Part shown: one piece after another, positions 16,583 to 24,678 of the stretch | Layout: each line of letters begins with the position of its first letter | Numbering within the stretch: position 1 is the first letter of the stretch | Origin: Paenibacillus terrigena DSM 21567 | Lineage (GTDB): Bacteria; Bacillota; Bacilli; Paenibacillales; Paenibacillaceae | Assembly: GCF_000374845.1 (NCBI RefSeq) | Contig: NZ_KB895412.1 | Span: forward strand, 62,001-126,000 | Length of the DNA stretch: 64,000 bases | Reading direction: 5' to 3' | The notes under the pieces: model-generated | Told to the model about the DNA's origin: nothing | The model's database searches: none | Seen by the model: only the letters and a program-made list of their open reading frames with translations | Made by a program: the position numbers and the translations under genes

Positions 16583-17730
16583 TGAGAGAGATGATCTGGG
16601 TAGTCCGCAGGATGGCGTTAAGCACGGTCAAAAACTATAAAATAATGCTGTTATATTTATGCTTACCGGTTCTTGGCATAGCGTTGGCTTCGTCAATCTA
16701 CAGCGGCTCCGAAGAGAGCCCTTTGAGAGTCGGCGTGGTCAATCACGACGACGGTCAGGCGGTAACTGTGGATATGGTGGAGTATATCCGCAAGCTTGAT
16801 CAGGTGGAAGTCCGGGAAGTGCGGACGGAGGAGGCGGAGGGGCTCCTGGCGAGTGGGAATATAGATGCGGTGTTAACATTCCCTAAAGGGTTTGCAGGTA
16901 GTATGTTGTCCGGCCAACCGGCAAACGTCGGCCTGACATCCGTTCAAGGCTCGCAAGTCACAGCTTATATCAAGTCGTATTTGAATGCATATATCGGGAA
17001 TCTCTTGTCCATCGGCCGATCGTCCAGAGGGGAGCAGGCAAAGTTCGACCAGATGTACAAAAGCTATCTTCAAGCAGAATCCGGACTCTCGGTCGAAACG
17101 GTGGAGGATCGCTCCGTTCAGCACCAAAAGTCGGCTCAAACGGTAGGCTACCTGGTCGTGCTCATGCTGTTCTCAGCCGTCAATTTGTCCGGGATGATTC
17201 TGAAGGAAAAAGAAAACCGGACCTATTTCCGAGTGTTTGCCGCACCGGTGACGGGTCGCGCATACGTGGCAGCTAACATCATTGTGAACGTTGTCGTCAT
17301 GCTGATCCAGATTGCTGTGACTTTAGTGGTTATGACCCGGTTCTTTCATATTGATTCAGGAATACCGGTTCTTCAAATGTTCTTGCTGCTTGGTCTGTTT
17401 GCCCTGGTGGCGGTCAGTCTGGCTTTGGCCATCATAGCGTTCTCGTCAAGCTCAATGGTGGCGGGCGGGATACAGACTATGGTCATTATTCCGACCTGCC
17501 TGGTGGCTGGATGTTTATTTCCGATCACAACGATGCCAGCGTTAATGCAGCAAGCCGCCCATTTTCTCCCGCAATACTGGCTATTGGATACGGTCAGTCG
17601 GCTGCAGCAGGGAGAGCCGCCATCCGGCGTGCTGTTGAATCTGGCCATTCTACTCGCCTTTGCGCTCGTCCTAGCATTAACAGCCGCTTATAAATTCGGA
17701 AGAAACAGAGAGATGCACTCGTTTATTTGA
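16582..17730 (+). CDS. ABC-2 type permease 2 (LnrN-like)
   Basis: 382 residues. Same topology as the preceding permease: an N-terminal span ('IMLLYLCLPVLGIALASSIY'), an extracytoplasmic domain (about 45-185) and five to six C-terminal spans including 'YLVVLMLFSAVNLSGMIL' and 'IIVNVVVMLIQIAVTLVVM'. The ATG at 16582 is chosen because GGGAGGGG precedes it and it overlaps the previous stop; the longer open frame from 16522 lies inside the upstream gene. Last gene of the five-gene operon, closed by a strong terminator at 17791. Confidence 0.9.
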   Translation: MREMIWVVRRMALSTVKNYKIMLLYLCLPVLGIALASSIYSGSEESPLRVGVVNHDDGQAVTVDMVEYIRKLDQVEVREVRTEEAEGLLASGNIDAVLTFPKGFAGSMLSGQPANVGLTSVQGSQVTAYIKSYLNAYIGNLLSIGRSSRGEQAKFDQMYKSYLQAESGLSVETVEDRSVQHQKSAQTVGYLVVLMLFSAVNLSGMILKEKENRTYFRVFAAPVTGRAYVAANIIVNVVVMLIQIAVTLVVMTRFFHIDSGIPVLQMFLLLGLFALVAVSLALAIIAFSSSSMVAGGIQTMVIIPTCLVAGCLFPITTMPALMQQAAHFLPQYWLLDTVSRLQQGEPPSGVLLNLAILLAFALVLALTAAYKFGRNREMHSFI

Positions 17731-17790
17731 TATGATTGCCTACAATCGGACGTTTTCGATGTCTGTTTGATGAAAAATATAGTAAACCAA

Positions 17791-17823
17791 AATGGAGTCA
17801 ACCTTATTGGTTGGCTCCATTTC
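17791..17823. terminator. Bidirectional terminator between convergent genes
   Basis: AATGGAGTCAACC / GGTTGGCTCCATT, 13-bp stem (one G-U pair) with a 5-nt loop. It serves the exporter operon on the plus strand and the oxygenase gene on the minus strand, where TTTTGGTTT follows. Confidence 0.85.
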
Positions 17824-17857
17824 GATTACGCTTGCTTATCGTTAGCAAGGGGAAACT

Positions 17858-19324
17858 TTAGAAGGTACTGGCTTTACTCGTATCCGGACACCAGCGGGAT
17901 GAGCGATAAAAACGGATCAAGATATCAACTGCTTCTTCCGTTCGCAGATGGGTGAGTGCTTCCGCTGCATAAGCTCTGACGTAACGGTCATTGCTGTAAA
18001 GCGCTTGCTCCAAGGAACGGACAACTTCTTGTACATAGCCTGATTTACCTATGCGAAGCAGGGAGAGCGCTGCCGTATATCCGATTTTATTGGTAATGTA
18101 GGTCTGAGATGCTGCGTAATTCACCGTCTTATTCGCTTGTGAAGCATCGTTAGTTTCGCATTTTAGAGAATCCATCAATACATTTGCTAATGCCGAACCT
18201 GCCTGTTCACCAGTATGTTTGATCATACCTAATGATTCAACGGCATTTCGACGAACCCATTCGCTCTCATCCTGTAAGCTTGCGATAAGTGAGGATACCA
18301 CTTCACCCTCGGATGATCCGATCATCCCGAGTACAAAGATCGCCAACGCCCTGTGCTTATCATCCTCATGCTTCATAACACGAAGAAGCTCGGGAATTGC
18401 CTCGATGCTAGCACCTTGCAATCCATATGCAGCCCGTACTGCTGTCAGGTTCGATCCGTTAATGATTTGCCCGATCAGTTCCTCGATCCCTTGTATACCA
18501 AGTTGTCCAAGCTCATAGGCTGCATTCAATGAGGTGATCTCCTCCTCTGCCTCAAGCTCTTGCCGTAATGCCAACAATCGCTCTTCACTTATTGTGCCAG
18601 CTTGCTTTGCTGATTGTTCTCCGCGAAGCCAATCCCATACATCTTGCCATAAATTCAAGTGGATTGCTGGCGTTCCTTCCGGCACAATCATCTCACTGCT
18701 CTGATGATTCCAGGTCGGAATCTCCGGTGCGCTCAATCTGAGAAATTGAAACTTAAGCATATAACGATCTAGTTCGGATACATTAAGCGAAGCTTTATGC
18801 CACAAGTCGAAATGCACGAGTACCATAGTGCCCGCTTTCCCTGTGGGAAGCAGTGTCTCACCCCGGTCGCCGAGAAATTTTTCGTAGTATTGGGTGCCTG
18901 GCATGATTGCAGTAGGTCCTAAATCTTCGGTAATATCGTGGGTGTAATAGAAGATCATCGCCCACCAAGGTCGATGGCTGCGCATGGAAGACCAATAGCC
19001 GTCTTTATGCCATTGCCCGCCACCTGGCGTCGCATTTCCCGGTTGGTTGTAATGACAGTGGCGATGTGGATGCATGTAATAATCAGAACCTAGTACACTG
19101 CTTAAGGCTCCCTTGACGGTAGGTGTATCGAAAAGCTGCTGTATGTCCGGAACACGGGGTAGTATATTGTTTCCAGGATTGCCCTCATTATGCATAACGT
19201 AATTGATTTGGTTCATGATGCTCTGATGAAGCTGTTGAGGAATATCGTTCTGAAGTACAAGATAGCCTTTCGTAATATATTGCATCATTTGCTCATCAGT
19301 CAACAAATAGTTACTTTCTAACAT
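17858..19324 (-). CDS. Phytanoyl-CoA dioxygenase-like oxygenase fused to HEAT repeats
   Basis: 488 residues. The N-terminal 240 residues form a PhyH-type Fe(II)/2-oxoglutarate oxygenase: HxD as H106-K-D108 in 'GGQWHKDGYW', distal His171 or His176 in 'VLVHFDLWHKASLN', and Arg187 as candidate 2-oxoglutarate ligand. The remaining half (about 260-485) is a run of HEAT/PBS-lyase-like repeats ('AAYELGQLG', 'ALAIFVLGMIG', 'VRRNAVESLGMI', 'VRAYAAEALTHL'), a protein-binding solenoid. A perfect AAGGAGG precedes the ATG. It diverges from an AraC-type regulator. Hydroxylation of a small molecule or of a protein docked on the repeats is possible. The substrate is unknown. Confidence 0.88.
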   Translation of the reverse strand: MLESNYLLTDEQMMQYITKGYLVLQNDIPQQLHQSIMNQINYVMHNEGNPGNNILPRVPDIQQLFDTPTVKGALSSVLGSDYYMHPHRHCHYNQPGNATPGGGQWHKDGYWSSMRSHRPWWAMIFYYTHDITEDLGPTAIMPGTQYYEKFLGDRGETLLPTGKAGTMVLVHFDLWHKASLNVSELDRYMLKFQFLRLSAPEIPTWNHQSSEMIVPEGTPAIHLNLWQDVWDWLRGEQSAKQAGTISEERLLALRQELEAEEEITSLNAAYELGQLGIQGIEELIGQIINGSNLTAVRAAYGLQGASIEAIPELLRVMKHEDDKHRALAIFVLGMIGSSEGEVVSSLIASLQDESEWVRRNAVESLGMIKHTGEQAGSALANVLMDSLKCETNDASQANKTVNYAASQTYITNKIGYTAALSLLRIGKSGYVQEVVRSLEQALYSNDRYVRAYAAEALTHLRTEEAVDILIRFYRSSRWCPDTSKASTF

Positions 19325-19396
19325 GGTAGTACCTCCTTGGAGATCTATCTACTTTCTTCTAAATGTTACAACGCAATGAAATTTTTGTATTTGCAA

Positions 19397-19423
19397 AATC
19401 GTCAATTATTTATACAATCGTCA
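19397..19423. promoter_or_regulatory. Direct repeats, candidate AraC-type binding site
   Basis: AATCGTCA occurs at 19397-19404 and again at 19416-19423, 19 bp apart on the same helix face, each followed by a similar AT stretch ending in CAATTATT or close to it. It lies in the divergent promoter region between the PhyH-HEAT gene and its AraC-family regulator. Confidence 0.5.
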
Positions 19424-19462
19424 TATCAATTATTAAATTTTTGAACAAGGTGGTGATCGTCT

Positions 19463-20332
19463 ATGGATTTCGCCAACTTACATCCTTACGTGTACTATGC
19501 AACCAGGTATCCATTCTCCATGGGGCAGTCTGCCAACAATCGGATCTGTTATGCCTCCTCACTTTATTTGATCAGTGAGGGAAAAGGTGTCATTCATACG
19601 TGTGGTCGTACTTATGAAGCAACAGTTGGCTCTCTCGTGTACATACCAGCAGGGCAGCCCCATCATTGGGTTGCCGACAAAGAAGACCCGATGGTCCACA
19701 TCTGCTGCTATTTCGACTGGTCATACATAGATCGTCGGGTCGAGTTCATCGATCCTAGTAGGATTTGTTATGATGAATCTACTCTTGTTCCAGCTTTAAT
19801 CGGACCAGCTTTCCCCTTTTCTTTACCCGAGCATATGAATGTCGAGAATCTACGCTTGTGGATAGATTACTTTGAAAAGTTTTATATCGAAAATAAATAT
19901 ACAAATGAGCGGACGTTCGTTCGCAGCTTAAAGGTGCAGAGCAATTTCCAGCAGTTTATCGAGTTTTACCTCACATTTGCGCTGAAAGAGGAGCATATCC
20001 CCAATCTTCGCATGTCCAAGTTGCTCGAGCGATTGGATCAGGACTTGATACAAGGCAGTCTGCAGCCTTTGGAAGTCTATTACAGAGAGCTACGCATAAG
20101 CCGTGGTTACTTTTTTGAATTGTTCAAACAGGCAACTGGATTGCCACCTACACAGTATGTCACCCAATTCAGAATTAATCGGGTGAAGGACGACCTCCTA
20201 TTTACGAATCTGAGCATTACTGAGATCGCAGATAAGCATGGTTTTTCATCTTTGCATTATTTTTCGAAGCTATTCCGCAAATTAATTGGACTATCACCAC
20301 GGGAATACCGAGAAGAGAACAGCGAAGTGTGA
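19463..20332 (+). CDS. AraC-family regulator with cupin sensor domain
   Basis: 289 residues. An N-terminal AraC-binding cupin domain (about 10-150; 'GSLVYIPAGQPHHWVAD') senses a small ligand. The C-terminal pair of HTH motifs (about 190-285) includes 'RELRISRGYFFELFKQATGLPPTQYV' and 'LSITEIADKHGFSSLHYFSKLFRKLIGLSPREY'. AAGGTGGTGAT precedes the ATG. It diverges from the PhyH-HEAT oxygenase gene with a 138-bp shared promoter region and most likely controls it. Ligand unknown. Confidence 0.9.
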   Translation: MDFANLHPYVYYATRYPFSMGQSANNRICYASSLYLISEGKGVIHTCGRTYEATVGSLVYIPAGQPHHWVADKEDPMVHICCYFDWSYIDRRVEFIDPSRICYDESTLVPALIGPAFPFSLPEHMNVENLRLWIDYFEKFYIENKYTNERTFVRSLKVQSNFQQFIEFYLTFALKEEHIPNLRMSKLLERLDQDLIQGSLQPLEVYYRELRISRGYFFELFKQATGLPPTQYVTQFRINRVKDDLLFTNLSITEIADKHGFSSLHYFSKLFRKLIGLSPREYREENSEV

Positions 20333-20511
20333 TGACGAAGCTTCCCCTAAGAAATTGGCAAAAGACCGCCCCTTATAAAATACTCGAATCGGGATTAGTG
20401 CCGCTTGATACCAAATGAATTATTCCAAGACAATACCTATGTAATTAAGGAAACATTAGATTAACGTAAAGCGTCTAAATAATATAATCGTTCTAGAAGG
20501 AGAAGAGGGCA

Positions 20512-21249
20512 GTGAAAGTAAAAAGAAGTTTGCGAGTGTTACTTCCAATTTTGGGGGCGTGTACGATTTTTGTCGGAACTGCTGTGGCTAGCAATTCTGT
20601 TGGTCTGTTCGTTAATGATAAAGCGCTGAGTCCTAAAGAAACTAAACTTGATCATTCGGTAAACATTCAAACAGGAATTACAAAGGATATGGTTGAAGAT
20701 TGGATACGAAAGCAAGGCAATGAAAAGAGGGACTATTATTTTGATGGTTTATCCTTTGAAGAAATGAATGTAGATGGGGATTCCGAACCAGAAGTACTTG
20801 TGCGAATTGATGGAGGGGTACATCTTGGTGATTTCTTCATCTTTGACAAACAGTCCAACGGTTCATATAAATTAATCTTTGAGAAACCGTGGCATGTCGA
20901 ATCTTGGAACATTGAGAATTTTCGAGCTGACGGAATGAATCCTTTATTTAATATCGTCACACGCACAGGCGGAACAGGTGCCGATGTTAGAGAATCTCAT
21001 CTAATGTATATGAACGATTCTGGAGTATGGACAGAAGCTTGGAAAGGTACTCTTAAAGACCGCTCTGTATTTCAAGGTAAATATCATGTTGCCATGGGTA
21101 GTTACCAGTTCAATGATGATAATGGGGAACTTTTCTATTGGCAGACCGAAATGGACGCATCCTTAGAGGACAACAAGCAAGAGGGAGACTCAAAGACCAC
21201 GATGAAGATTTTTAATCTTCAACAGGGAAAGTTTATTGAGAAGAAGTGA
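20512..21249 (+). CDS. Exported protein with FG-GAP/VCBS-like repeat
   Basis: 245 residues with an N-terminal signal peptide (about 1-27, 'LLPILGACTIFVGTAVASNS'). 'GLFVNDKALSP' just after it recalls the start of copper-amine-oxidase-type surface domains. The mature part contains a 'NVDGDSEPEVLVRIDGGVHLGDFFIF' segment of the calcium-binding FG-GAP/VCBS type and no recognisable catalytic motif. The GTG start is supported by AGAAGGAG, and a TATAAT-like box lies about 30 bp upstream. It is followed 37 bp later by an exported LRR protein and both probably act on the cell surface. Function unknown. Confidence 0.7.
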   Translation: MKVKRSLRVLLPILGACTIFVGTAVASNSVGLFVNDKALSPKETKLDHSVNIQTGITKDMVEDWIRKQGNEKRDYYFDGLSFEEMNVDGDSEPEVLVRIDGGVHLGDFFIFDKQSNGSYKLIFEKPWHVESWNIENFRADGMNPLFNIVTRTGGTGADVRESHLMYMNDSGVWTEAWKGTLKDRSVFQGKYHVAMGSYQFNDDNGELFYWQTEMDASLEDNKQEGDSKTTMKIFNLQQGKFIEKK

Positions 21250-21286
21250 GCATCTAACGAAACAGTCATCAGGGGGAATGATCGTC

Positions 21287-22789
21287 ATGAAGAAACGTAT
21301 TGCTGTAAGCTTATTTATTTTTATTTTTGTCCTAAGTTTGGCCCTTCCAGGACAAGCTTCGATGGAAGCGTTTAGCCAAGAATCGATTATTAAAGATGGA
21401 AATCTCGAAAAAGCGATTCGTTCATGGATAGTTAAAAAAGACGATGAACCACTTACCAAAGCGGATTTAGAATCTCTCACCGTTGTATCTTTATCAGGTA
21501 AAGGAATTAAAGATCTGCAGGGATTGGAGTATGCCGTCAATATCACGGATCTCGATTTAGGCATTAATGAAATTACTGATCTTACACCGCTAAAGAAACT
21601 CTCAAAGATCCATACTCTCAGCCTCAAAGCAAATAAAATTTCATCGATTGAGGAATTGTCAGCTCTGAAGGAGATGAAATATCTAGAAATAAGCTGGAAT
21701 CAGGTCTCATCCCTGGATGTAGTGAAACAATTGCCTCGTCTAATTGAGTTGGACGCCGACCACAATCAAATTTCGAATGTTCAAGCACTCTCTAGTGCCG
21801 CAGAATTAGCGTATTTGAAAATGAGCGACAACGCGATAGAAGACATAGTTCCCCTCGGCAACATGAAGAAGCTGACATATCTTAATGTGTCTTACAATAA
21901 GATTAAGGATTTATCGCCGCTACGGAAGCTATCCAAAAGTCTGACGTATCTGGGGATTAGCGGAAACCGGGTTACTGATCTTAAGCTGCTAGAAGGATTC
22001 AACAATCTCGAAGGTCTCTCTGCCAACAACAATAACATCGAGAGTCTTGCCCCTTTAGCGAAATTAACTAACTTGTCTACATTGGATCTATCCTCCAACG
22101 AGATTAAAGATTTAGACCCGTTAAAACAATTGAACAAGCTAGATATCCTCTACTTGGATAACAACCGAGTGTGGAATTTGGAACCGTTAAGAAATTTGAA
22201 ATCCCTAAGAATTCTAAATTTGAACAATAACCGGGTATGGGATCTGGAGCCGATTCAAAATAATAGTTATGACTTTCATTGGGATACGGGGGCAGAACGC
22301 TACGGACTGCAGTTGAACGATAACTACTTGGACTTAAGCCAAGGAACCCAAACCTATAAAATATTTAACAAATTGAATGCGGATCGTTATGGTATTATGT
22401 CTCAGCGTAAGACTCAACGCTTGATGATCGGCAGCAAGACAGCCTATGTGGGCGACAGTATCTACAATATAACAGCAGCGCCATTCATTCAGATAGGCCG
22501 TACCTACGTACCTATTCGTTTCATTTCCGAGAAACTTGGGGCAAAGGTGAATTGGAACCAGAGTACGAAAGAGGTAACGATTCAAAAGGACGGTAAAACG
22601 ATTCGTTGGTCTGTGGGGAATAAGCAAGTTAAGATAAACCAGCAAACTGTGATGTCCGACGCTCCTTTACTACTGAGAAATAACAGCGCTTTTGTTCCTA
22701 TACGCTTTGTGTCGGAGCAGCTTAATACTTCTGTTGAATATTTAGGTAGCAAAAAAATGGTTATCATATTTGAGAATAAGACCGCATAA
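21287..22789 (+). CDS. Secreted leucine-rich-repeat protein with copper-amine-oxidase-type C-terminal domain
   Basis: 500 residues. Signal peptide about 1-26 ('VSLFIFIFVLSLALPGQAS'). About ten SDS22/internalin-like repeats of 21-22 residues (about 65-330), such as 'LTYLNVSYNKIKDLSPLRKL' and 'LDILYLDNNRVWNLEPLRNL'. The C-terminal 110 residues are a copper-amine-oxidase N-terminal-like domain ('YVPIRFISEKLGAKVNWNQ', 'AFVPIRFVSEQL'), common in Paenibacillus surface proteins and probably cell-wall associated. The ATG at 21287 has AGGGGG at good distance; earlier in-frame starts lie in the preceding gene. It likely mediates binding to proteins or the cell surface. Confidence 0.85.
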   Translation: MKKRIAVSLFIFIFVLSLALPGQASMEAFSQESIIKDGNLEKAIRSWIVKKDDEPLTKADLESLTVVSLSGKGIKDLQGLEYAVNITDLDLGINEITDLTPLKKLSKIHTLSLKANKISSIEELSALKEMKYLEISWNQVSSLDVVKQLPRLIELDADHNQISNVQALSSAAELAYLKMSDNAIEDIVPLGNMKKLTYLNVSYNKIKDLSPLRKLSKSLTYLGISGNRVTDLKLLEGFNNLEGLSANNNNIESLAPLAKLTNLSTLDLSSNEIKDLDPLKQLNKLDILYLDNNRVWNLEPLRNLKSLRILNLNNNRVWDLEPIQNNSYDFHWDTGAERYGLQLNDNYLDLSQGTQTYKIFNKLNADRYGIMSQRKTQRLMIGSKTAYVGDSIYNITAAPFIQIGRTYVPIRFISEKLGAKVNWNQSTKEVTIQKDGKTIRWSVGNKQVKINQQTVMSDAPLLLRNNSAFVPIRFVSEQLNTSVEYLGSKKMVIIFENKTA

Positions 22790-22804
22790 AGAATTCAATC
22801 TAGG

Positions 22805-22838
22805 GCGCATTGATCTAATAGATCAAGCGTCTTCTTTT
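22805..22838 (+). terminator. Terminator of the exported-protein pair
   Basis: TTGATCT-AAT-AGATCAA stem, extended by GCGC/GCGT with one bulged A, followed by CTTCTTTTT. Confidence 0.8.
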
Positions 22839-22994
22839 TGTGTCAGATTGTATAATTCTACGGACCTTTCTTGAGAGAATATATGATAACGTAAATTAAA
22901 TGAATTTCATACTAATGAAATTATTTCATTATATATTGAATGTTTCTCTTATATATATTACATTATTCATAAATATGAAATTTAGGGTGAAGTA

Positions 22995-23564
22995 ATGAAT
23001 ATAGGAATGGAAATAAAGAAATTAAGGACTGAAAAAGGAATTACTTTGAAAGAGTTAAGTGAAAAAAGCGAACTATCTGTTGGATTTCTGTCTCAATTAG
23101 AAAGGGGGCTTACGACCATAGCCGTTGATTCACTTGAAAAACTAGCTGATATTTTGGAGGTACATTTAACACACTTTTTTGATTATCCACTTAAAAGGAA
23201 AGATATGGTTCTAAGAAGTTATGAACAAGAAATAATGGACGCAGAAGGTGGTTTTATTAAATATAGTTTAAGTACAAATTTGGAAAATAAACAACTTGTC
23301 CCAAGGCTTATAGAAATTCTTCCTCAAAGGAAAGATGAAGAAATATTATCCTATAAGCATGAGGGAGAAGAGTTCATTTATGTATTAGAAGGTATATTAA
23401 CAGTCTACATAAATGGTACGAGGCATGAAGTATATCCTGGTGACAGTGTTCATATGGACTCAAATATTGACCACAATTGGGCTAATTATACGAATAAAAA
23501 GGTCAAGCTTATCGCTGTTAATACGCCTAATTATATCTACAATAGTCGGGTTAACAATGGATAA
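22995..23564 (+). CDS. XRE-family regulator with C-terminal cupin
   Basis: 189 residues. The N-terminal Cro/cI HTH (about 5-60, 'ITLKELSEKSELSVGFLSQLERGLTTIAVDSLEKLADIL') is joined to a C-terminal cupin_2 domain (about 110-185, 'HEGEEFIYVLEGILTVYING...YPGDSVHMDSNIDHNW'). This class commonly senses polyamines, amino acids or amines and controls the genes it is encoded with. GGGTGAAGTA precedes the ATG. It overlaps the EutH-like gene by 8 bp, making a tight three-gene AT-rich operon. The long AT-rich upstream region (22860-22990) probably holds its promoter. Confidence 0.9.
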   Translation: MNIGMEIKKLRTEKGITLKELSEKSELSVGFLSQLERGLTTIAVDSLEKLADILEVHLTHFFDYPLKRKDMVLRSYEQEIMDAEGGFIKYSLSTNLENKQLVPRLIEILPQRKDEEILSYKHEGEEFIYVLEGILTVYINGTRHEVYPGDSVHMDSNIDHNWANYTNKKVKLIAVNTPNYIYNSRVNNG

Positions 23565-24678
23565 ATTTATATTATACCTAATCGGTTCTTTTTTTGTAAT
23601 CGGAGCTATTGATTATATTACCGGAAATCATTTGAAACTGGGTGGGAAATTTGAGGAAGGCATAAAGACCATGGGGGCTCTAGGGATTGGCATGATAGGA
23701 ATAATTTCTTTAGCCCCTATATTTACAAATTTTCTGTCCGCTGTGATTATTCCAATCTGTAGCGTGCTTCATTTAGATCCTTCTATCGTTCCTGCAGCAT
23801 TGTTAGCTGTAGATATGGGGGGCTATCAAATCGCTAATAAGCTAGCATTGACAACGGAAATGGGGGCATTCTCAGGGATTATCATCGCATCTACATTAGG
23901 AGCCACAATTAGTTTTTCAATCCCGGTCGCGTTAGGGATGCTCTCTAAAGAGGATGAAAAATATTTCTCTAAGGGTGTGCTGGTTGGAATTATTACTATA
24001 CCGATAGGATGTCTTGCAGCAGGCATATGGCAAAAAATAAATTTCGGCATATTAGTATGGAATCTGGCACCTATATTTGTTTTTGCCATTATTTTAGGGG
24101 CCGGATTACTGAAAGTTCCTCATGTTTTTATAAAAGTTTTTAATGGTTTTGGAAAGCTTATCATGAGTTTGAGTATTGTTGGATTACTTTTACAAGGTAT
24201 AGATGTGATATTTGGCGTAAAGCTTGTCTCAGGATTAACACCCCTATCTGAATGTACAATTATTGTAGGCAAAATCGCATTGGTCTTAGGTGGAGCATAT
24301 CCTATGCTAGCATTTATTAATCGAATTTTTAAAAATAGTTTTGAAAAAATAGGGGAGAAATTTGGAATTAATTCCGTATCAGTAGCAGGCATTCTAGGAA
24401 ATTTGGCTAGTAATCTGTTGATATTTGGAACATATAAAGAAATGAACCCTAAAGGAAAAGTGGTATGTGCTGCCTTTGGAGTAAGTGGAGCATTTGTATT
24501 TGGTGGTCAACTTGGCTTCGTGTCAGGAGTAGCCCCTGAAATGTTAGGAGCGTTTATCATATCAAAGCTTTCAGCCGGAATCATTAGTATCGTACTAGCC
24601 GTATGGCTGTATGATCGGGAAAGTAAAGAATTTAACCTTAAGAAAAATGGAGGTATTCGTAATGAGTATCAGGGATAG
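23557..24678 (+). CDS. EutH-like transporter (ethanolamine permease family)
   Basis: 373 residues with about ten hydrophobic helices and the EutH family signatures: 'LLAVDMGGYQIANKLA', 'FSGIIIASTLGATISFSIPVALGML', 'GVLVGIITIPIGCLAAGIW' and a late 'GKVVCAAFGVSGAFVFGGQLGFV' block. EutH proteins are thought to move ethanolamine across the membrane. There are no eutABC or microcompartment genes here; instead it lies between an XRE-cupin regulator and an aminopeptidase P, so another amine or amino compound is possible. The true start is ATG 23557, overlapping the regulator stop. Its own end overlaps the next gene by 17 bp. Confidence 0.85.
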   Translation: MDKFILYLIGSFFVIGAIDYITGNHLKLGGKFEEGIKTMGALGIGMIGIISLAPIFTNFLSAVIIPICSVLHLDPSIVPAALLAVDMGGYQIANKLALTTEMGAFSGIIIASTLGATISFSIPVALGMLSKEDEKYFSKGVLVGIITIPIGCLAAGIWQKINFGILVWNLAPIFVFAIILGAGLLKVPHVFIKVFNGFGKLIMSLSIVGLLLQGIDVIFGVKLVSGLTPLSECTIIVGKIALVLGGAYPMLAFINRIFKNSFEKIGEKFGINSVSVAGILGNLASNLLIFGTYKEMNPKGKVVCAAFGVSGAFVFGGQLGFVSGVAPEMLGAFIISKLSAGIISIVLAVWLYDRESKEFNLKKNGGIRNEYQG

